Below, piece after piece: positions 61,542 through 64,000 of a DNA stretch of 64,000 nt (position 1 is its first letter; every line of letters starts with the position of its first letter). A program made the translations under genes and the position numbers. The stretch covers positions 1 through 64,000 of the forward strand of contig NZ_VZOV01000003.1 of the NCBI RefSeq assembly GCF_008801915.1, in the 5' to 3' direction. Below the pieces are notes generated by a model, which was not told the DNA's origin, did not search any database, and saw only the letters and a program-made list of their open reading frames with translations. This DNA is from Cupriavidus gilardii (GTDB taxonomy: Bacteria > Pseudomonadota > Gammaproteobacteria > Burkholderiales > Burkholderiaceae).

Positions 61542-64000
61542 TTAGGGGCTTGCCTCTTCAGATCCCGGTGCGTCTGTCTCCTCCAGAGATTTCGGTGCTC
61601 GCGAAGAGATTCGAGCGTTGAACCAAAGCAATTCCGTCGACACAGATACTGTTCTGGTCTCGGTAAGCATCACGTCACTGTGGATGCCGATTTCTTCTTC
61701 CCGATAGTCTCCCGTGTAGGCGCCGAATCCAGCAAGCTTGTAGTGCTCGTCGGTGATCAGCAGCGCCATGCAGCGCTGTGGCATACCATAGCGGCTAGTC
61801 AAATCGCCAAACGGTGAGCATGCACCGTTTAGTCCTTCCGCCAACGCTATCCACGTGTTGAGTTCGGCGAGTTTGTCGTCCACCAGATTTCGCCGAACCA
61901 TGAAGGTCTGCCTTGAATCCCGGGCATGCAAAAGCGTGTACTGCAGGCACCTGTTGTGGTCCAGCTTCGCTACTTCAGGCGTCAACGATTCGTTGCAAGC
62001 GCTCCATTGCTTGTGTACCTCGGGTGTGTTCAAGTGGGCGATCAGGTCGTCGACATTCCGGAAAACGATGTCCCAGGCGAACGAAGGCTGCGTGATGCCG
62101 TCTCTCGTTTCGCGCCGAATAAAATGTTGAAGGCCCCGCTCCCTGAAGGCGACTTGCGCGCCCAACAGCTCGCCCGATGGCAGTCCGCTCTTGAGATGGC
62201 TCGTGAACTGCATGGGCAGCAGGGTAGCGAGCACCCGCACCGCTGCGTTGTATCGGGAGCCGGCTCCAATGCCATGAACCGCGACCCGCGTGGATCCTGT
62301 TCGGTCGATGCGTCTCTGCTTGATCAGCAGATCGGTCTCCTTGCCAAGGCGTGCATTGACAGAGCCATGAAGAACGCCTTCGTGGATCTTGGCACTGACG
62401 CCGACCGAAACGCCGGCGTTAACGGCTTCTGTCGAAGTCTTATTTTCAAAAACGTTCAGGGCGAGTTCGCCAGTCAGTAGGGGCTGAAAGCATTGGTTGC
62501 ACAGCTCCAGAAGCGCTCGGTCACGTTTAGCCTGATGTGGCTGTGCGGCGAGATCCTTCTCGAACTTGCTTGCCAGTTTCTTGCCGAACACCACATTGAC
62601 GGCGTTCTGCCCCGCCTTTACCCAATCCCTTGAACCGCGGATCGCCGGGGCACGTATGGCGATGCCCGTCTCGGTACCATCTCGATCGACGTAACTGACG
62701 TCCACGCCAACATCCAAAGCGGTCGTTGCGGAAACGGAGATACCGGCCCCGACCTGGCCGGTATCTCCCCTCGTCTCGCTCGCGGTAATCGTCTGTCCAC
62801 CGACAGAACTGCTCAAGATGCCGAAGGTTCCCGTACGGGCCGTCGTACTTGCATGCGAGAATGACACGCTTATCGTAGGGGCCGGGCCTGCCAATATCGC
62901 AGCGGTGCCGGCGCCGATGCTGACGCTGGCCCCTACACCGGAGGCGCTCGAAACGCTACCCTTGGCGCCGTTACCGAGATTGGTGTCGATTCGATGACTT
63001 GCGATCTGCCGGAAGTCTTCCCTTGTCCGCGGCGCTTCGGGGAGGATCATCCCGGCATCAGCTTTGTCGCGGCCGGCTCGCAGCATCGCGACGATCTGCC
63101 GATACTGTTTGAAGCGGCGGCCTATCTCAGGAGCGTCCGTGGATGCTTCGGGCTTCAGCCGAACCGTTTGCTGAGTGGAGGCCGTGCGAGCGAGCATGGA
63201 GGCCTCAACAGCCCACTGGTCAATTGCGTCGAGATCGATCCGTGTGATGCGGTTCACTTCCGCTTCGATTTCCTGTAGGTGCGGAAGATTGCCCGGTAGA
63301 TCCATCAAGTCGCTGATTACTGCTTTCTTGAATGCGTCTGTAACGGTATACGCGTGAAGACGCATGCCGAACTCGGTGGAGCCGAGCCATCGCGTTAGAA
63401 GACTGGATCGGACAATGCAGGCAGTTCGTGGCGTGGTCGTAATGTTGGGCGCAACCTCATCGGCGGGGGAATCGGGGTGCAAAGCCAATCCGGCGTTCTG
63501 ATACTGCGCTTGTATCGCTGTCAGATGCATCCTTAGTCCATTTATGGACGCTCTGGTACTGCCTTTAATGTCGAGCCGGTGATAAGCCAGTTCAAGATCG
63601 TGTTCGGAGTAGCACTGAAATGCACTTTCGAGCTCGATCGCACGCGTCACGTTGTCGAGTCTCGTCAAAATATCTTCGAACTCTCGGTCTAATCGGGCTG
63701 TGGTTTCTGCCGGCAACCCAAGCTTCCGCAGTGCATCTCGGGAATCCAGCACATCCCGCAACAGTGCCTCATGCCGAAGCAACGGAGTCCCGGCGACCAC
63801 CTTCAATTGCAACACCAGCAACCGTGTCATACGACCCATTGCCGTCTGGTGATCCTGGCTCTGTTGAACCACGGTTCTACGGGTCACAGCCTGCGTCATG
63901 GGATCAGCCAGCGCCAAGGCAACAGGTGAATCGTCGGGCATCACTTCATTCTCGACGCCAGTCTGCAGATCCACATGCCTGCGCGGCAGCCATTCCAGTA
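61542..64000 (-). CDS. Large unrecognised protein, incomplete at the window edge
   Basis: At least 818 codons are visible. The frame is still open at base 64000, so the true start is probably outside; the GTG at 63974 is only the first possible start inside. Counting from that GTG, residues ~1-330 are helical and charged. Residues ~335-450 are Gly/Ser/Thr-rich with alternating hydrophobics (GASVSIGAGTAAILAG, TISVSFSHASTTARTG, GQVGAGISVSATTALDVGVD). A similar stretch recurs at ~520-580 (AVNAGVSVGVSAKIHEG). Both look like transmembrane or porin-like beta strands. This helical-plus-beta-barrel layout recalls AvrE/DspE-type type III effectors, but I see no decisive motif. Its composition matches the neighbour, not the chromosome backbone. 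Confidence 0.65.
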   Translation of the reverse strand, partial: LEWLPRRHVDLQTGVENEVMPDDSPVALALADPMTQAVTRRTVVQQSQDHQTAMGRMTRLLVLQLKVVAGTPLLRHEALLRDVLDSRDALRKLGLPAETTARLDREFEDILTRLDNVTRAIELESAFQCYSEHDLELAYHRLDIKGSTRASINGLRMHLTAIQAQYQNAGLALHPDSPADEVAPNITTTPRTACIVRSSLLTRWLGSTEFGMRLHAYTVTDAFKKAVISDLMDLPGNLPHLQEIEAEVNRITRIDLDAIDQWAVEASMLARTASTQQTVRLKPEASTDAPEIGRRFKQYRQIVAMLRAGRDKADAGMILPEAPRTREDFRQIASHRIDTNLGNGAKGSVSSASGVGASVSIGAGTAAILAGPAPTISVSFSHASTTARTGTFGILSSSVGGQTITASETRGDTGQVGAGISVSATTALDVGVDVSYVDRDGTETGIAIRAPAIRGSRDWVKAGQNAVNVVFGKKLASKFEKDLAAQPHQAKRDRALLELCNQCFQPLLTGELALNVFENKTSTEAVNAGVSVGVSAKIHEGVLHGSVNARLGKETDLLIKQRRIDRTGSTRVAVHGIGAGSRYNAAVRVLATLLPMQFTSHLKSGLPSGELLGAQVAFRERGLQHFIRRETRDGITQPSFAWDIVFRNVDDLIAHLNTPEVHKQWSACNESLTPEVAKLDHNRCLQYTLLHARDSRQTFMVRRNLVDDKLAELNTWIALAEGLNGACSPFGDLTSRYGMPQRCMALLITDEHYKLAGFGAYTGDYREEEIGIHSDVMLTETRTVSVSTELLWFNARISSRAPKSLEETDAPGSEEASP

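Overview
The window is GC-rich (roughly two thirds G+C by eye) and densely coded. Its gene orders are typical of Burkholderiaceae betaproteobacteria: dapB-leuS-lptE-holA-proA, queA-tgt-yajC-secD-secF, recG-oxyR, ubiA/proC/yggS and dnaK-dnaJ. A four-gene phcBSRQ-type quorum-sensing locus points to the Ralstonia/Cupriavidus side of the family. I cannot name a species. An F-box-like protein and two large unknown proteins at the right edge suggest contact with a eukaryotic host, but this is inference.

Layout. 1-9.6 kb: tail of a probable bamE, then dapB, leuS, lptE, holA, proA, hemJ, an HCCA-isomerase-like gene and an rRNA methyltransferase gene. 9.6-15.5 kb (minus strand): an orphan response regulator, then a proton-translocating transhydrogenase locus (pntAa, pntAb, pntB) that is split by panD and a HAD-phosphatase gene. 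15.8-22.5 kb: nudJ-mnmA, a 655-residue protein with an F-box-like segment, a GST, purB, and a low-GC scar holding a vapB-type antitoxin remnant with an internal stop. 22.7-24.5 kb: a cytochrome b561/YceI/YceI cluster. 25.0-30.0 kb: the phcB-phcS-phcR-phcQ-like operon, with a one-base frameshift in the sensor-kinase gene. 30-36 kb (minus): queA, tgt, yajC, secD, secF. 36-42 kb: recG, oxyR, katA and dps, an oxidative-stress block. 42-45.5 kb: ubiA, proC, yggS, gpx. 45.6-56 kb (minus): a carbon-acid oxidation cluster made of glcD, an ion channel, glcE, glcF, lrgA, lrgB and a BCCT transporter, preceded by a LysR regulator and a D-lactate-dehydrogenase-like gene. 56.2-60.3 kb: a cobalamin adenosyltransferase, dnaK and dnaJ. 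60.3-64 kb: a lower-GC accessory region with two large unrecognised genes, the second running off the window.

How the parts fit. Most of the window is conserved housekeeping. The parts most worth attention are the phc-type quorum-sensing operon with its broken sensor gene, the F-box-like candidate effector, the accessory pair at the right edge, and the glc-lrgAB arrangement, which suggests that LrgAB carries glycolate or a related 2-hydroxy acid here. No rRNA, tRNA, CRISPR array or intact insertion sequence was seen.
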